Shown here in pieces: positions 25,678 through 34,325 of a stretch of DNA of 64,000 nucleotides (the stretch's first letter is position 1; each line of letters opens with the position of its first letter). The notes beneath the pieces are model-generated. The model was not told the origin of the DNA. It searched no databases and saw only the letters and a list, made by a program, of their open reading frames with translations. This stretch comes from Candidatus Leptofilum proximum (GTDB lineage Bacteria; Chloroflexota; Anaerolineae; Promineifilales; Promineifilaceae): assembly GCA_016710325.1 (NCBI GenBank), contig JADJXK010000001.1, forward strand, positions 930,001 through 994,000, read 5' to 3'. A program made the translations under genes and the position numbers.

Positions 25678-28600
25678 ATGAGTCGCCGATTGAAGACGCC
25701 GTCGGGAAATCCTCAGCCAAACCGTACCCCAGAAGAATTATATCAAGCTCTATTTGAGCGATCAGACGAAGGTATTTTTATTGCCAGTAACCAGGGACGC
25801 TGCATCGACGTTAACCAACGTGGCTGTGAGATGTCTGGCTATACGCGCGAAGAAATATTGAACCTCTCCATGCAAGATCTGCTCCCGGCTGAGGGCCAGA
25901 CGCATGGTTCGCCGCGATGGATCGACCTGCGTGCCGACAAAGTTCTGCTCCGTGAACAGTATCTGCGCTGTAAAGACGGCCGTCTCCTCCCCATAGAAAT
26001 CCATACCCATATGCTTTCAGACGGCAGCCTCCTGGGAATCGTACGCGATGTCACCGAGCGCAAGCAGAGAGATGCGGAGCTGTGGGAAGCTCATCAACTC
26101 CTGGAAACAATCTTTGACCATACCCACATGATGGTGGCCTGCCTTGACCCACAACTCAACTTTATCCGGGTAAACCGGGCTTACGCTCAAGCCGATAACC
26201 AGGAGCCGGATTTCTTCCCCGGCAAAAACCATTTTGACCTGTACCCCAACGCGGAAAACGAGGCGATTTTTCGGCGAGTTGTGGCCACTGGCGAACCTTA
26301 CTTTGCGTTTGCCAAACCGTTTGAGTATGAGGAAAACCTGGAACGAGGTGTAAGCTATTGGGACTGGAGCCTGGTCCCCATCAAGTATCCCAACGGAGGA
26401 GTAGCCGGACTGATCTTTACCCTGTTGAACGTTACCGATAGGCTGTGGGCGGAGCAGGCGCTGCGGGCGAGTGAAGCAAGATTCAGGAGCGTTTATGCCC
26501 AGGCGCCTGTCGGGATTGAGTTATACGATGTGGCCGGGCGGCTCATAGATGCCAATCCAGCCTGCCTGGACCTATTTGGCGTAGCCGATTTGAAATCGGT
26601 ACTAGGGTTTGATCTCTTCAATGATCCCAATCTCCCTGAAGAAATCAGAGCCAAACTTATTAACAACGAGCCGGTGCAATATGAAGTATCCTTTGATTTT
26701 GATCTCGTCAAAAAATTGAATTTGTACGAGACCGCCAAATCAGGCAAGCGGTGTCTGGACTGCCGTATCACGCCAATGTTCGCCCAAAACGATGCCATTA
26801 ACGGCCGTTTAATCCACGTGAGAGACATTACCGAACAGAAGCGAGCCGACGAGGAGCGCCAGGCTCATCTTCGTTTCTTTGAAAACATGGATCAGATCAA
26901 CCGGGCTATTCAGCAGGCGAGTGATCCGGAGCAAATAATGCAAGATGTGCTTGACGTCGTACTGGCAATATTTGGTTGTGACCGGGCCTGGCTGCTCTAT
27001 CCGTGTGATCCGCAGGCGGCATATTGGCATGTACCCGTTGAACGTACCCGGCCAGAGTATCCTGGCGCGATGACGCTGGGGGCTGAGGTGCCTATGACGG
27101 CTGAAGCTGCGGCATTAATGCACACGGTGTTAAACAACGACGGCCCGGTCAGGTTTGACCCGGAGTCTGAATATCCCTTAGCGGCCGAAGACGCCGAACG
27201 GTTTGGCTACCAATCTCAGATCTCAATGGCTCTGTACCCCAGGGCAGGCAAACCCTGGATGTTTGGGCTGCATCAATGCTCTTACGCTCGTATTTGGACG
27301 CCTGAAGACGAGCGGCTTTTCCAGGAAGTTGGCCGACGGCTGGCCGATGCCGTGACCGGTTTGTTGGCTTACCGCCAACTACGCAGCAGTGAAGCCCGTT
27401 TCCGTGCGCTGGTAGACCACGCGACGGATGCCTTTTTTTTGCTTGATGACGAGGAGCTTATTCTGGACGTCAACCGCCAAACCTGTGAAAGCCTGGGATA
27501 CGACCGTAGCGAACTAATCGGAATGACGCCATCGCTCTTTGATCTGGATGCAACGCCGACCTTTATGGAACAGATACATCCGCGGCTGAACGCCGGGGAA
27601 GTAATGGCCTTCGACGCCCGTTTCCAACGCCAGGATGGCGCCATTTTCCCCGTGGAGGTCCGCATTCGCCCCTTCTGGCAAGACGGCCGTCGCTTTAGCG
27701 TAGCCCTGGCTCGCAACATCACCGAGCGCAAACGGGTGGAAACAGAACGGGAGCAGCTGCTGAGCCAAATCCAGCAGCAGGCACAGGAAGTGCAGTTTAT
27801 CATCGATACAGTCCCTGAAGGCATTTTTTTGCTCAGCAGCAGCAATTTTGTGCGCCTGAGCAACCCGATTGCCGAGGAATTCCTGGCTTTGTTGGCCCCG
27901 GAGTGGGAAGACGGCCGTCTCACCCACCTGGGGCAGCGGCCGCTGGCAGAGCTGCTTACTTCCCCGCCCAAAGGTCTGTGGCACGAGGTAGAGAGTAACG
28001 GCCGTTCCTTCGAAGTCATCGCCCGGCCAGTGGAAAGCAGTGCGCATCATCACGGCTGGGTCTTTGTCCTGCGTGATGTGACCCACGAGCGCCAGATTCA
28101 GCGCCAGGTCCAGGCCCAGGAGCAGCTGGCAGCGGTGGGCCAATTGGCCGCGGGCATCGCTCACGACTTCAACAACACCCTGGCCGTCATCCAGCTCTAC
28201 GCGGACATCCTGCTGCGCTCGGTGGACCTGCCAGCCCGGGCCCAGGAGCGACTGCGTGTGATCGACCAGCAGACCCGGCGTGCCGCCGACCTCATCCAGC
28301 AAATTCTCGACTTCAGCCGCCAGTCAGTGATGGAAAAGCAGCCGCTGGATTTGTATCCCTTCCTGAAGGAGCTGAGCAAGCTGCTGAAACGGACCTTGCC
28401 AGAAGACATTCAGATCATGCTGCATGCCGCGCAAGATGAGTATCTCATCCAGGCAGACCCATCTCGCATCCAGCAGGTCATGTTGAACCTGGCTTTCAAC
28501 GCCCGAGACGCCATGCCGCAGGGAGGGAGGCTAACCATCAGATTGCGGGTTTTACAACTGGCATCGGGTGCGATTTTACCGGTATCTGGGATGACGCCAG

Positions 28601-29241
28601 GAAAGTGGGTGCAGGTAGCCGTGACTGACGACGGTACAGGTATATCCTCCGAGACACTCCCGCACATATTCGAGCCGTTTTTTACGACCAAGGAACCGGG
28701 CAAGGGCGCGGGATTAGGCCTGGCCCAGGTATATGGCATTGTCCAGCGGCATGAGGGGTTCATTGATGTGGCCACCGAGCCAAATCGAGGCACGACATTC
28801 TCCCTCTATTTCCCCGCTTTTTCTGTTGAGGCCTATCATGTGCCACAGAGGTTAGATGGCAGAACACCTCAGGGGCAGGAGCAGTTGATCCTGGTTGTGG
28901 AAGATGGCCTGACTATCCGGCAGGCGCTGGCAGAGAGTTTGACTCTGCTTAATTACCGGGTAATAGAGGCGAGTAACGGCCGTGAAGCCCTCACCCTGCT
29001 GGACCAACATGGAGACGAAATCGACCTGGTCTTAAGCGACGCCGTCATGCCGGAGATGGGCGGGATTACCTTGTTTCACACCATGCAGGAACGCGGTCTG
29101 GCCATCCCCTTCATCATGCTCACAGGTCATGCCATGCAAGGGGACGTGGAAAATCTGCGGGCCTCGGGGCTGCACGGCTGGCTGGCCAAGCCACCCAATC
29201 TGTTCAAACTGGCCCAGATGCTGCAGCAGATATTAACGTAA
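25678..29241 (+). CDS. multi-PAS/GAF hybrid sensor histidine kinase
   Basis: 1187 residues, apparently soluble. Order: PAS 1 (about 20-130), PAS 2 (135-255), PAS 3 (260-385), a GAF-like domain (about 400-560), PAS 4 (565-690), PAS 5 (700-800), HisKA with the phospho-His in AAGIAHDFNNTLAVIQLYA, HATPase with NLAFNARDAMPQGG (N box) and GLGLAQVYGIV (G2), and a C-terminal receiver with phospho-Asp in LVLSDAVMPEMGG and acidic VVEDG. The HDFNN form of the H box is typical of the NtrB-like HPK4 class. No partner response regulator is adjacent, so the target is unknown. Confidence 0.93.
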   Translation: MSRRLKTPSGNPQPNRTPEELYQALFERSDEGIFIASNQGRCIDVNQRGCEMSGYTREEILNLSMQDLLPAEGQTHGSPRWIDLRADKVLLREQYLRCKDGRLLPIEIHTHMLSDGSLLGIVRDVTERKQRDAELWEAHQLLETIFDHTHMMVACLDPQLNFIRVNRAYAQADNQEPDFFPGKNHFDLYPNAENEAIFRRVVATGEPYFAFAKPFEYEENLERGVSYWDWSLVPIKYPNGGVAGLIFTLLNVTDRLWAEQALRASEARFRSVYAQAPVGIELYDVAGRLIDANPACLDLFGVADLKSVLGFDLFNDPNLPEEIRAKLINNEPVQYEVSFDFDLVKKLNLYETAKSGKRCLDCRITPMFAQNDAINGRLIHVRDITEQKRADEERQAHLRFFENMDQINRAIQQASDPEQIMQDVLDVVLAIFGCDRAWLLYPCDPQAAYWHVPVERTRPEYPGAMTLGAEVPMTAEAAALMHTVLNNDGPVRFDPESEYPLAAEDAERFGYQSQISMALYPRAGKPWMFGLHQCSYARIWTPEDERLFQEVGRRLADAVTGLLAYRQLRSSEARFRALVDHATDAFFLLDDEELILDVNRQTCESLGYDRSELIGMTPSLFDLDATPTFMEQIHPRLNAGEVMAFDARFQRQDGAIFPVEVRIRPFWQDGRRFSVALARNITERKRVETEREQLLSQIQQQAQEVQFIIDTVPEGIFLLSSSNFVRLSNPIAEEFLALLAPEWEDGRLTHLGQRPLAELLTSPPKGLWHEVESNGRSFEVIARPVESSAHHHGWVFVLRDVTHERQIQRQVQAQEQLAAVGQLAAGIAHDFNNTLAVIQLYADILLRSVDLPARAQERLRVIDQQTRRAADLIQQILDFSRQSVMEKQPLDLYPFLKELSKLLKRTLPEDIQIMLHAAQDEYLIQADPSRIQQVMLNLAFNARDAMPQGGRLTIRLRVLQLASGAILPVSGMTPGKWVQVAVTDDGTGISSETLPHIFEPFFTTKEPGKGAGLGLAQVYGIVQRHEGFIDVATEPNRGTTFSLYFPAFSVEAYHVPQRLDGRTPQGQEQLILVVEDGLTIRQALAESLTLLNYRVIEASNGREALTLLDQHGDEIDLVLSDAVMPEMGGITLFHTMQERGLAIPFIMLTGHAMQGDVENLRASGLHGWLAKPPNLFKLAQMLQQILT

Positions 29242-29454
29242 GCATCACCACTATCCCAGGCATGGCTGGTTACCTGGGCGGTCCCGCCCGGTGATCATTC
29301 TCGGGAAGCGTTATCGGGCTTTGAATCCAAATTTTAATTCGCTTTTTCGCTAAAAAGTCCGTATATTTTTAGGCACAACTCGCTGTTAAACATTACCCGC
29401 CACGCAGCCCGGCTGCGGGTCTGCCCTGTGGCCTCATCAAAAGGAGAAATACCT

Positions 29455-29886
29455 ATGCCTGTCAGCAACTCAAGTGCAACCTGGGAAGGAAGCTTAACCG
29501 AAGGAAAGGGGACGATGGTTGTGGGGAACGGCCGTTACACAGGCCCTTTCACCCGCGCTTCCCGTTTTGCCGATGGCGAAGACACCAACCCGGAAGAACT
29601 CATCGGCGCAGCCCACGCTGGCTGCTACTCCATGTTCCTCTCTGCCCTGCTCTCTAATGACGGCCACGTGCCCAACCGCATCCATACCACGGCCAAAGTC
29701 CACATCGGCCAGGTCGATGGCGCGCCCACCATCCACACCATCGAGCTCAACTGCGAGGCCGACGTGCCGGGCATTGATGACGCCGCTTTGCAGGAGTACG
29801 CCCAAAGAGCCAAGGCGGGCTGTCCCGTTTCCAAGGCGTTGGCCAGCGTCAGTAACATCCAGCTGACGGCGACGCTGCAAAGTTAA
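29455..29886 (+). CDS. OsmC-family peroxiredoxin
   Basis: 143 residues from the ATG at 29455, after AAGGAG. The family's two catalytic cysteines are in ELIGAAHAGCYSMFLSALL and RAKAGCPVSKALA. A conserved N-terminal GTMVVGNGRYTGPFT strand pair is also present. Such enzymes reduce organic or hydrogen peroxides using thiols. The short form with these motifs is closer to OsmC than Ohr. A hairpin (CGCAGCCCGGCTGCG near 29402) lies in its upstream region. Confidence 0.92.
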   Translation: MPVSNSSATWEGSLTEGKGTMVVGNGRYTGPFTRASRFADGEDTNPEELIGAAHAGCYSMFLSALLSNDGHVPNRIHTTAKVHIGQVDGAPTIHTIELNCEADVPGIDDAALQEYAQRAKAGCPVSKALASVSNIQLTATLQS

Positions 29887-29941
29887 CGGCCGTATCCCAC
29901 TCCCTCCCTCACCATCCTGCGCTCAGCGGAAAACTAATTTG

Positions 29942-30006
29942 TCCACAGATTTCACAGATAGCACAGATTTTACAAACCCGTCTGTGAAATCTGTGTCATT
30001 TGTGGA
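29942..30006. repeat. CACAGATT nonamer array, inverted, copy 1
   Basis: TCCACAGATTTCACAGAT units face ATCTGTGAAATCTGTGTC units and end in TGTGGA, so the block folds as a hairpin. It fills the OsmC-DinB gap. Other copies: 33051-33116, and half-copies at 56385-56413 and 58173-58202. Confidence 0.8.
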
Positions 30007-30038
30007 TCGACTTCATATAGAGACAGGCAGAACAAACC

Positions 30039-30533
30039 ATGCACACCAACGACTTGATCGTCTTGTTTGACTACAACTACTGGGCCAGGGACAAGATTCT
30101 GGCCGCGGCCAGCCAGCTAAACCCGGCCCAACTCACAGAAGCAGCAATGCCCAGCTACAGTTCGATGCTCGGTGTGCTTACCCACCTCCTCAACGCCGAA
30201 AATCTGTGGCGCATCCGCTGCCAGCAAAGAGAATCGCCCAGCTCCGTGAAGTTTGTTGACCCGCTGCCCACCTTGTCTGCATTAGAAGAGCAGTGGCAGG
30301 CAGAAGAACGGTTAATGCGGGCTTATCTCCATACACTGGATGAAGAACAACTTCAGGAACGCATCCAGTACAAAGGCACCGGCGGTGGTGAGTTCGAGAA
30401 TTTGCTGTGGCAAATCCTGGTGCAGTTGGTTAACCACGGCACCAGCCATCGCGGCGAACTGGCCTGGCGGCTGACAGAACTCGGCCGTTCGCCGGGCGAT
30501 CTCGATTTCATCATCTATTTGCGAGCCTCATGA
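30039..30533 (+). CDS. DinB family protein
   Basis: 164 residues. Four-helix DinB/YfiT-like fold: DLIVLFDYNYWARDKILAAA, MLGVLTHLLNAENLWRIRCQ with the first metal-binding His, and LVQLVNHGTSHRGELAWRLT with the HxxxHR metal pair. Members bind a divalent metal and some are thiol-dependent transferases (bacillithiol/mycothiol S-transferases). The substrate is not deducible. Its stop overlaps the next gene's ATG by 4 bp, so the two are probably co-expressed. Confidence 0.9.
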   Translation: MHTNDLIVLFDYNYWARDKILAAASQLNPAQLTEAAMPSYSSMLGVLTHLLNAENLWRIRCQQRESPSSVKFVDPLPTLSALEEQWQAEERLMRAYLHTLDEEQLQERIQYKGTGGGEFENLLWQILVQLVNHGTSHRGELAWRLTELGRSPGDLDFIIYLRAS

Positions 30534-31267
30534 AGATCTGTTTAGCGCAAACCAGGCCCGTCACCGGGGATATTGCCCAGAATATTCAACGGCACAAGAT
30601 GTTTGTGGAAACGGCCGTCTCCCACCAAACCGACCTCATCCTCTTCCCCGAGCTCTCCCTGACCGGCTACGAACCCACTCTGGCCCAGGAACTGGCCATG
30701 CGGCACGACGATCCCCGGCTGGACATCTTCCAAACGATGGCCGACGCTGGACCAATCACGATTGCCGTAGGTGTGCCTACGCGCAGCAGCCCACGGCCCG
30801 GCATTAGCCTGCTCATTTTCCAGCCAGGGCAGCCACGCGGGATATACACCAAGCAGTTTTTGCACACCGATGAGGAGCCGTTTTTCACGGCAGGCCCAAC
30901 AACAACAGCGCTTATCGGCCCCCACCGTGAAGCAGCTCTGGCGATTTGCTATGAGCTCTCCGTCCCAGAACATGCGGCCGCTGCGGCCACCAGTGGGGCA
31001 CAGATTTACCTGGCCAGCGTGGCCAAATCTGCGCGGGGCATGGCGGCGGCACACGGCCGTTTGGCCCAAATTGCCCAAACGTATGGCATGGCCGCCTTGA
31101 TGGTTAACTCTGTGGGCCTGGCCGACGGCGAATGGTGCGCCGGGCAAAGCGCCGTCTGGAATCGTGAGGGCCAGCGCCTCACCCAACTAGACGACACCGC
31201 TGAAGGCGTGTTCATCTACGACACAGTTTCTCAGGCAGTTATCCTGGAGACTCTCACGCCTGAATAG
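30530..31267 (+). CDS. carbon-nitrogen hydrolase (nitrilase superfamily)
   Basis: 245 residues. The catalytic Glu-Lys-Cys triad is visible: Glu in LILFPELSLTGYEP, Lys in GIYTKQFLHTDEE, and Cys in LAICYELSVPEHAAA. Family members hydrolyse amides or nitriles of small molecules. The start overlaps the DinB stop (ATGA). The end overlaps by 14 bp the 3' end of the convergent sulfotransferase-like gene. Confidence 0.9.
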   Translation: MKICLAQTRPVTGDIAQNIQRHKMFVETAVSHQTDLILFPELSLTGYEPTLAQELAMRHDDPRLDIFQTMADAGPITIAVGVPTRSSPRPGISLLIFQPGQPRGIYTKQFLHTDEEPFFTAGPTTTALIGPHREAALAICYELSVPEHAAAAATSGAQIYLASVAKSARGMAAAHGRLAQIAQTYGMAALMVNSVGLADGEWCAGQSAVWNREGQRLTQLDDTAEGVFIYDTVSQAVILETLTPE

Positions 31268-31985
31268 CCAGGGTGCTTAATTTTTCGTAGTACGGCTGGC
31301 ATTCGGCCAGCAACGGCCGTAACTGCTCTGGAAATGGTTCCTCTTTGCGGCTGTATGTTTGGAAGCCGGTGGAGCGATGCACGGCATGGTACCAATATTT
31401 AGCCCAGGTGCCATCCTCGGGCCGTGCGCCCGGCTGCCAGCTGAGCATCGCCTCGTCAAACGGAATGCCGATCTGGCGGCACAGCTTCGTGAGCACGCCG
31501 CGCGGGTTGAGCAGCGTTTGTTTGGAATCCAGCACCGGCGGACTTTGCCCGATGCTGCGCAGATAATCCAGCAGCTCCAGGTGCAGCGCGTAACCTACAT
31601 CATGCAAGGCGGGCTGTTCCACCTGTCTGGCGTAGGAAGGCAGCATATCAACCGGGTCACGGGTGAGAATGACGTTGACCGTATACCGCATGAAGCCCCA
31701 GTCCAGATCATTCAGGTGGTGGGTCATATGCTTAAAGAAGAGCACCGGTGCATCGTGATGGCCCAAGATGAGGTTCTGCACCACTTTTTCGCCGTCGTTT
31801 TCCATGGTGGCGATCACTTCTTCCGCGCCGGGGTGGTATTCGCGGGCGGGCGATTTGGAGAGGTAGTGGGCGTAGAGGGGTTCATCGAAGACGGCCGTAT
31901 CCCCCCTCTGCGCAAAGCTGTACATCAACGCCGTAGAAATATTTCGCGGCCCACTCCAGAGGCAGATTCGTGTTGGTTGGCTCAT
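31254..31985 (-). CDS. sulfotransferase-like protein
   Basis: 243 residues. A P-loop-like start, RICLWSGPRNISTALMYSFA, fits the 5'-phosphosulfate loop of sulfotransferases, and NVILTRDPVDMLPSYARQVE fits the 3'-phosphate segment. The family often lies beside branched-chain aminotransferase-like genes, as here. Whether it transfers sulfate is uncertain, since these homologues lack a proven substrate. It probably follows the aminotransferase gene upstream (32106-33029), with a heptamer repeat array between them. Confidence 0.8.
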   Translation of the reverse strand: MSQPTRICLWSGPRNISTALMYSFAQRGDTAVFDEPLYAHYLSKSPAREYHPGAEEVIATMENDGEKVVQNLILGHHDAPVLFFKHMTHHLNDLDWGFMRYTVNVILTRDPVDMLPSYARQVEQPALHDVGYALHLELLDYLRSIGQSPPVLDSKQTLLNPRGVLTKLCRQIGIPFDEAMLSWQPGARPEDGTWAKYWYHAVHRSTGFQTYSRKEEPFPEQLRPLLAECQPYYEKLSTLAIQA

Positions 31986-31996
31986 CGTTCCTCCTT

Positions 31997-32118
31997 TATT
32001 CGGTTATCCGTTATCGGTAATCAGTAATCCGATTACCGTTCACCGATTACCGTTCACCGATTACCGACCACCGTACGCGAAGCGGTCGCGCAGCGACATT
32101 ACCGTTCACCGTTTACCG
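31997..32118. repeat. CGGTAAT/ATTACCG heptamer arrays
   Basis: CGGTTAT, CCGTTAT, CGGTAAT and CAGTAAT-like units (from about 31999) face several ATTACCGTTCACCG units that extend to 32118. The array supplies the stop codon (32106-32108) of the class IV aminotransferase gene. A related array encodes residues inside carA (55782-55816), and another is at 58977-59011. Confidence 0.8.
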
Positions 32119-33029
32119 GCCTCAACCGCCTCGTGCACCAGCTCATCATACAATCCTTGCAGCCGCCGGGTCATTGGGCCATAGCTGCCACCGCCGATGG
32201 GTCGGCCGTCCACCTTCGTCACCGGGGTCAGGCCGCCAAACGTGCCTGTCACAAACGCCTCGTCCGCCCCGTAAATGTCGAACAGCGAGAAGTTTTTCTG
32301 ATAGCAGGGAATGCCGTGGCGGCGGCACGCCTCAATCACCTTGCCGCGAGTGATGCCGTTCATGCAGTACTGCCCGGTCGAGGTCCACACTTCGCCGTTT
32401 TTCACCATAAAAAAGTTGGTGGCATTGCAGGTAGCCACAAAGCCGTGGATGTCCAGCATTAGCGCCTCGTCAGCGCCCGCTTCCAGCGCCTGCACCAGGG
32501 CCATCACCTCATGCAGCTTGCTGTGGCAGTTGAGGCGTGGGTCCAGGTAATCGGGCGAACCGCGGCGAATGGTGCTAGTGAACAGCGTCACACCCCGCTC
32601 GCGGCTGGCGGGGTCGGCCAGCTTGTGCTCAGCAATGATCACCAGGTTTGGCCCGCTGATCGTCAGGCGCGGGTCCTGCGAGGGCGTCTTTTTGATGCCC
32701 CGGGTGAGCATGAAGCGCACATGCACGTTGTCCACCATCTCGTTGGCGTGGATAGTTTGCCAGAGCGCCTCGGTCAGTTCTTCGCGGCTCATGCCTACGT
32801 CCATGCCAATCGTGGCTGCACCCTGCCACAGCCGGTCCAGATGCTCATCCAGGAAGACCAGCACGCCCTCGTGCAGGCGCAGCGCTTCCCAAACGCCATC
32901 ACCCACCAGGTACCCGCTGTCAAACACAGAAATCTTGGCTTCGTTCCGGGGAAACAGTTCGCCGTTGACATAGATTTTGACGTTTTCATTCCGCGCATCG
33001 TGCACGGCATTGTGTGTTCCGTGAATCAT
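32106..33029 (-). CDS. class IV aminotransferase (branched-chain/D-amino acid type)
   Basis: 307 residues. PLP fold-type IV: VYVNGELFPRNEAKISVFDS-like N-terminus (residues 18-37), GYLVGDGVWEALRLHEG, the catalytic lysine in RLNCHSKLHEVMA, and EALMLDIHGFVATCNATNFF followed by GITRGKVIEACRRHGI for the PLP phosphate. The final residues and stop fall in a repeat array. A second, different class IV enzyme is encoded just upstream (33119-33973). Substrate choice between IlvE-like and D-amino acid transaminase cannot be made. Confidence 0.9.
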   Translation of the reverse strand: MIHGTHNAVHDARNENVKIYVNGELFPRNEAKISVFDSGYLVGDGVWEALRLHEGVLVFLDEHLDRLWQGAATIGMDVGMSREELTEALWQTIHANEMVDNVHVRFMLTRGIKKTPSQDPRLTISGPNLVIIAEHKLADPASRERGVTLFTSTIRRGSPDYLDPRLNCHSKLHEVMALVQALEAGADEALMLDIHGFVATCNATNFFMVKNGEVWTSTGQYCMNGITRGKVIEACRRHGIPCYQKNFSLFDIYGADEAFVTGTFGGLTPVTKVDGRPIGGGSYGPMTRRLQGLYDELVHEAVEAGKR

Positions 33030-33050
33030 TTTCTCTCCTCTAGAAAACTA

Positions 33051-33116
33051 TCCACAGATTGCACAGATTGCACAGATAAAAGCAATCCAATCTGTGAAAT
33101 CTGTGTAATCTGTGGT
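33051..33116. repeat. CACAGATT nonamer array, inverted, copy 2
   Basis: Three CACAGATTG units face three AATCTGTGT-like units around an A-rich loop. It sits between the two aminotransferase genes and almost touches the stop of the upstream one (33119). Confidence 0.85.
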
Positions 33117-33118
33117 TT

Positions 33119-33973
33119 TTAAACTGCTGTCTTTACTTCTTGAGCGACGAAGGCATTGTACGCTGCCAGGATTTTTTGGCAGATGGGGCCGGGACGGCCG
33201 TTCCCCACCACCTGATCGCCAATTTGCACCACCGGCAGCAGCGCCCGCGACGAGCCACTTAGCGCCGCCTCGCTCAACTGGGGAATCTGGGTCACGGTGA
33301 TGGCTTCCAGGCTGACGGGAATGTGCAGTTCAGCCGCCAAATCCAGGATGATTTTGCGGGTGATGCCTGCCAGCACGCCTGTCCCCGCCGTGTGGAACAC
33401 GCCATTCAGCACGCCGTAAAAGTTGGTGCTGGTGCCTTCCAGAATCTCGCCCTGCTGGCTCAGCAGCAGATGCTCGTAAACGTCGCCAGCCGCTTTGTAG
33501 GCCTGGCGTTTTTGGGCAAAATCGGCCGTTTTGGCCAGCGGATTGGTTCGTGCCAGGTCTGGAGCAAAGCCAACACGCACACCGCATTCGTACAGCTCCG
33601 GCGGAGGTGGTGTGAAGGGCATCAGGCCGATCAGCAGGCGGCTGTTTGTGCCCAGGTGATGGGGGGCCGCAGCCAGAAAATCGAACCGCACCCGCGCCTC
33701 GGGCAAGGGATACTGCGAACAGGCAGCGTGCAGCCCCTGGCGCAGCCGCGTTTCGTCCAGGTCGTCTGGCCAGCCCAGCAGCGCCATCGAGCTGCGGGTG
33801 CGCGCAATGTGGTGCTCCAGGTAAAGGAATTTGTTGTGGTCGAAGGTGCGCAAGGCGGAGTAGACACCCAGGTCCAGGCCGTTGTACAGCTGGTCGAAGC
33901 CGGTGACGTGGTCGGGGATGGGCAACGGCCGTAATCCATCCACCTCCACAGCAAAAAGTTGAACCGTTTTCAT
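33119..33973 (-). CDS. class IV aminotransferase / aminodeoxychorismate lyase-like
   Basis: 284 residues. Fold-type IV elements: QLYNGLDLGVYSALRTFDHN near the start, FLYLEHHIARTRSSMALLG, the probable PLP lysine in LARTNPLAKTADFAQKRQ, and GEILEGTSTNFYGVLNG with VLAGITRKIILDLAAEL. It is only distantly similar to its neighbour at 32106-33029, so it is not a recent duplication. With that gene and the sulfotransferase-like gene it forms a minus-strand run. The reaction is unassigned. Confidence 0.87.
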   Translation of the reverse strand: MKTVQLFAVEVDGLRPLPIPDHVTGFDQLYNGLDLGVYSALRTFDHNKFLYLEHHIARTRSSMALLGWPDDLDETRLRQGLHAACSQYPLPEARVRFDFLAAAPHHLGTNSRLLIGLMPFTPPPPELYECGVRVGFAPDLARTNPLAKTADFAQKRQAYKAAGDVYEHLLLSQQGEILEGTSTNFYGVLNGVFHTAGTGVLAGITRKIILDLAAELHIPVSLEAITVTQIPQLSEAALSGSSRALLPVVQIGDQVVGNGRPGPICQKILAAYNAFVAQEVKTAV

Positions 33974-34143
33974 GCAATGAATTGTAGCAGCAGCCGGTCG
34001 TTTGGCGACGAAAATGGTTCGCGCCTGTCGAGCGATCGTCAGCTGGGATGTTAATCAGGTTACGGCCGTTCCCACCGGATCGATTTAGGATCGTTTCCCG
34101 GTTAAACTGCAAACAAGTCAACCAAACTGGCTGATTTTGTAAA

Positions 34144-34265
34144 GCGGATTTATGTTATTATTCCGCCAAGTTCCTTAGGATGCGTTTATAAATATCTTTT
34201 GCCAAGAAAACGCATCCGCAAGGTTCGCCCGTTTACCAAAACCCAACGTTGAAAACGGGCAAACC
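34144..34265 (+). ncRNA. structured leader upstream of the DUF3352-like gene
   Basis: Three consecutive inverted repeats: GCGGA/TCCGC (34144-34166), GGATGCGTTT/AAACGCATCC (34178-34217) and GGTTCGCCCGTTT/AAACGGGCAAACC (34222-34265, one mismatch). They lie 60-180 bp before the ATG at 34326 in a 352-bp gap that otherwise has no gene. No known riboswitch consensus is recognised; a cis-acting RNA or a protein-binding region are both possible. Confidence 0.45.
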
Positions 34266-34325
34266 TTTAAAACGTTTGACGATTTCTAGTTTTGATCCAC
34301 GTAACAACCGAATGGAGGGTATTTC

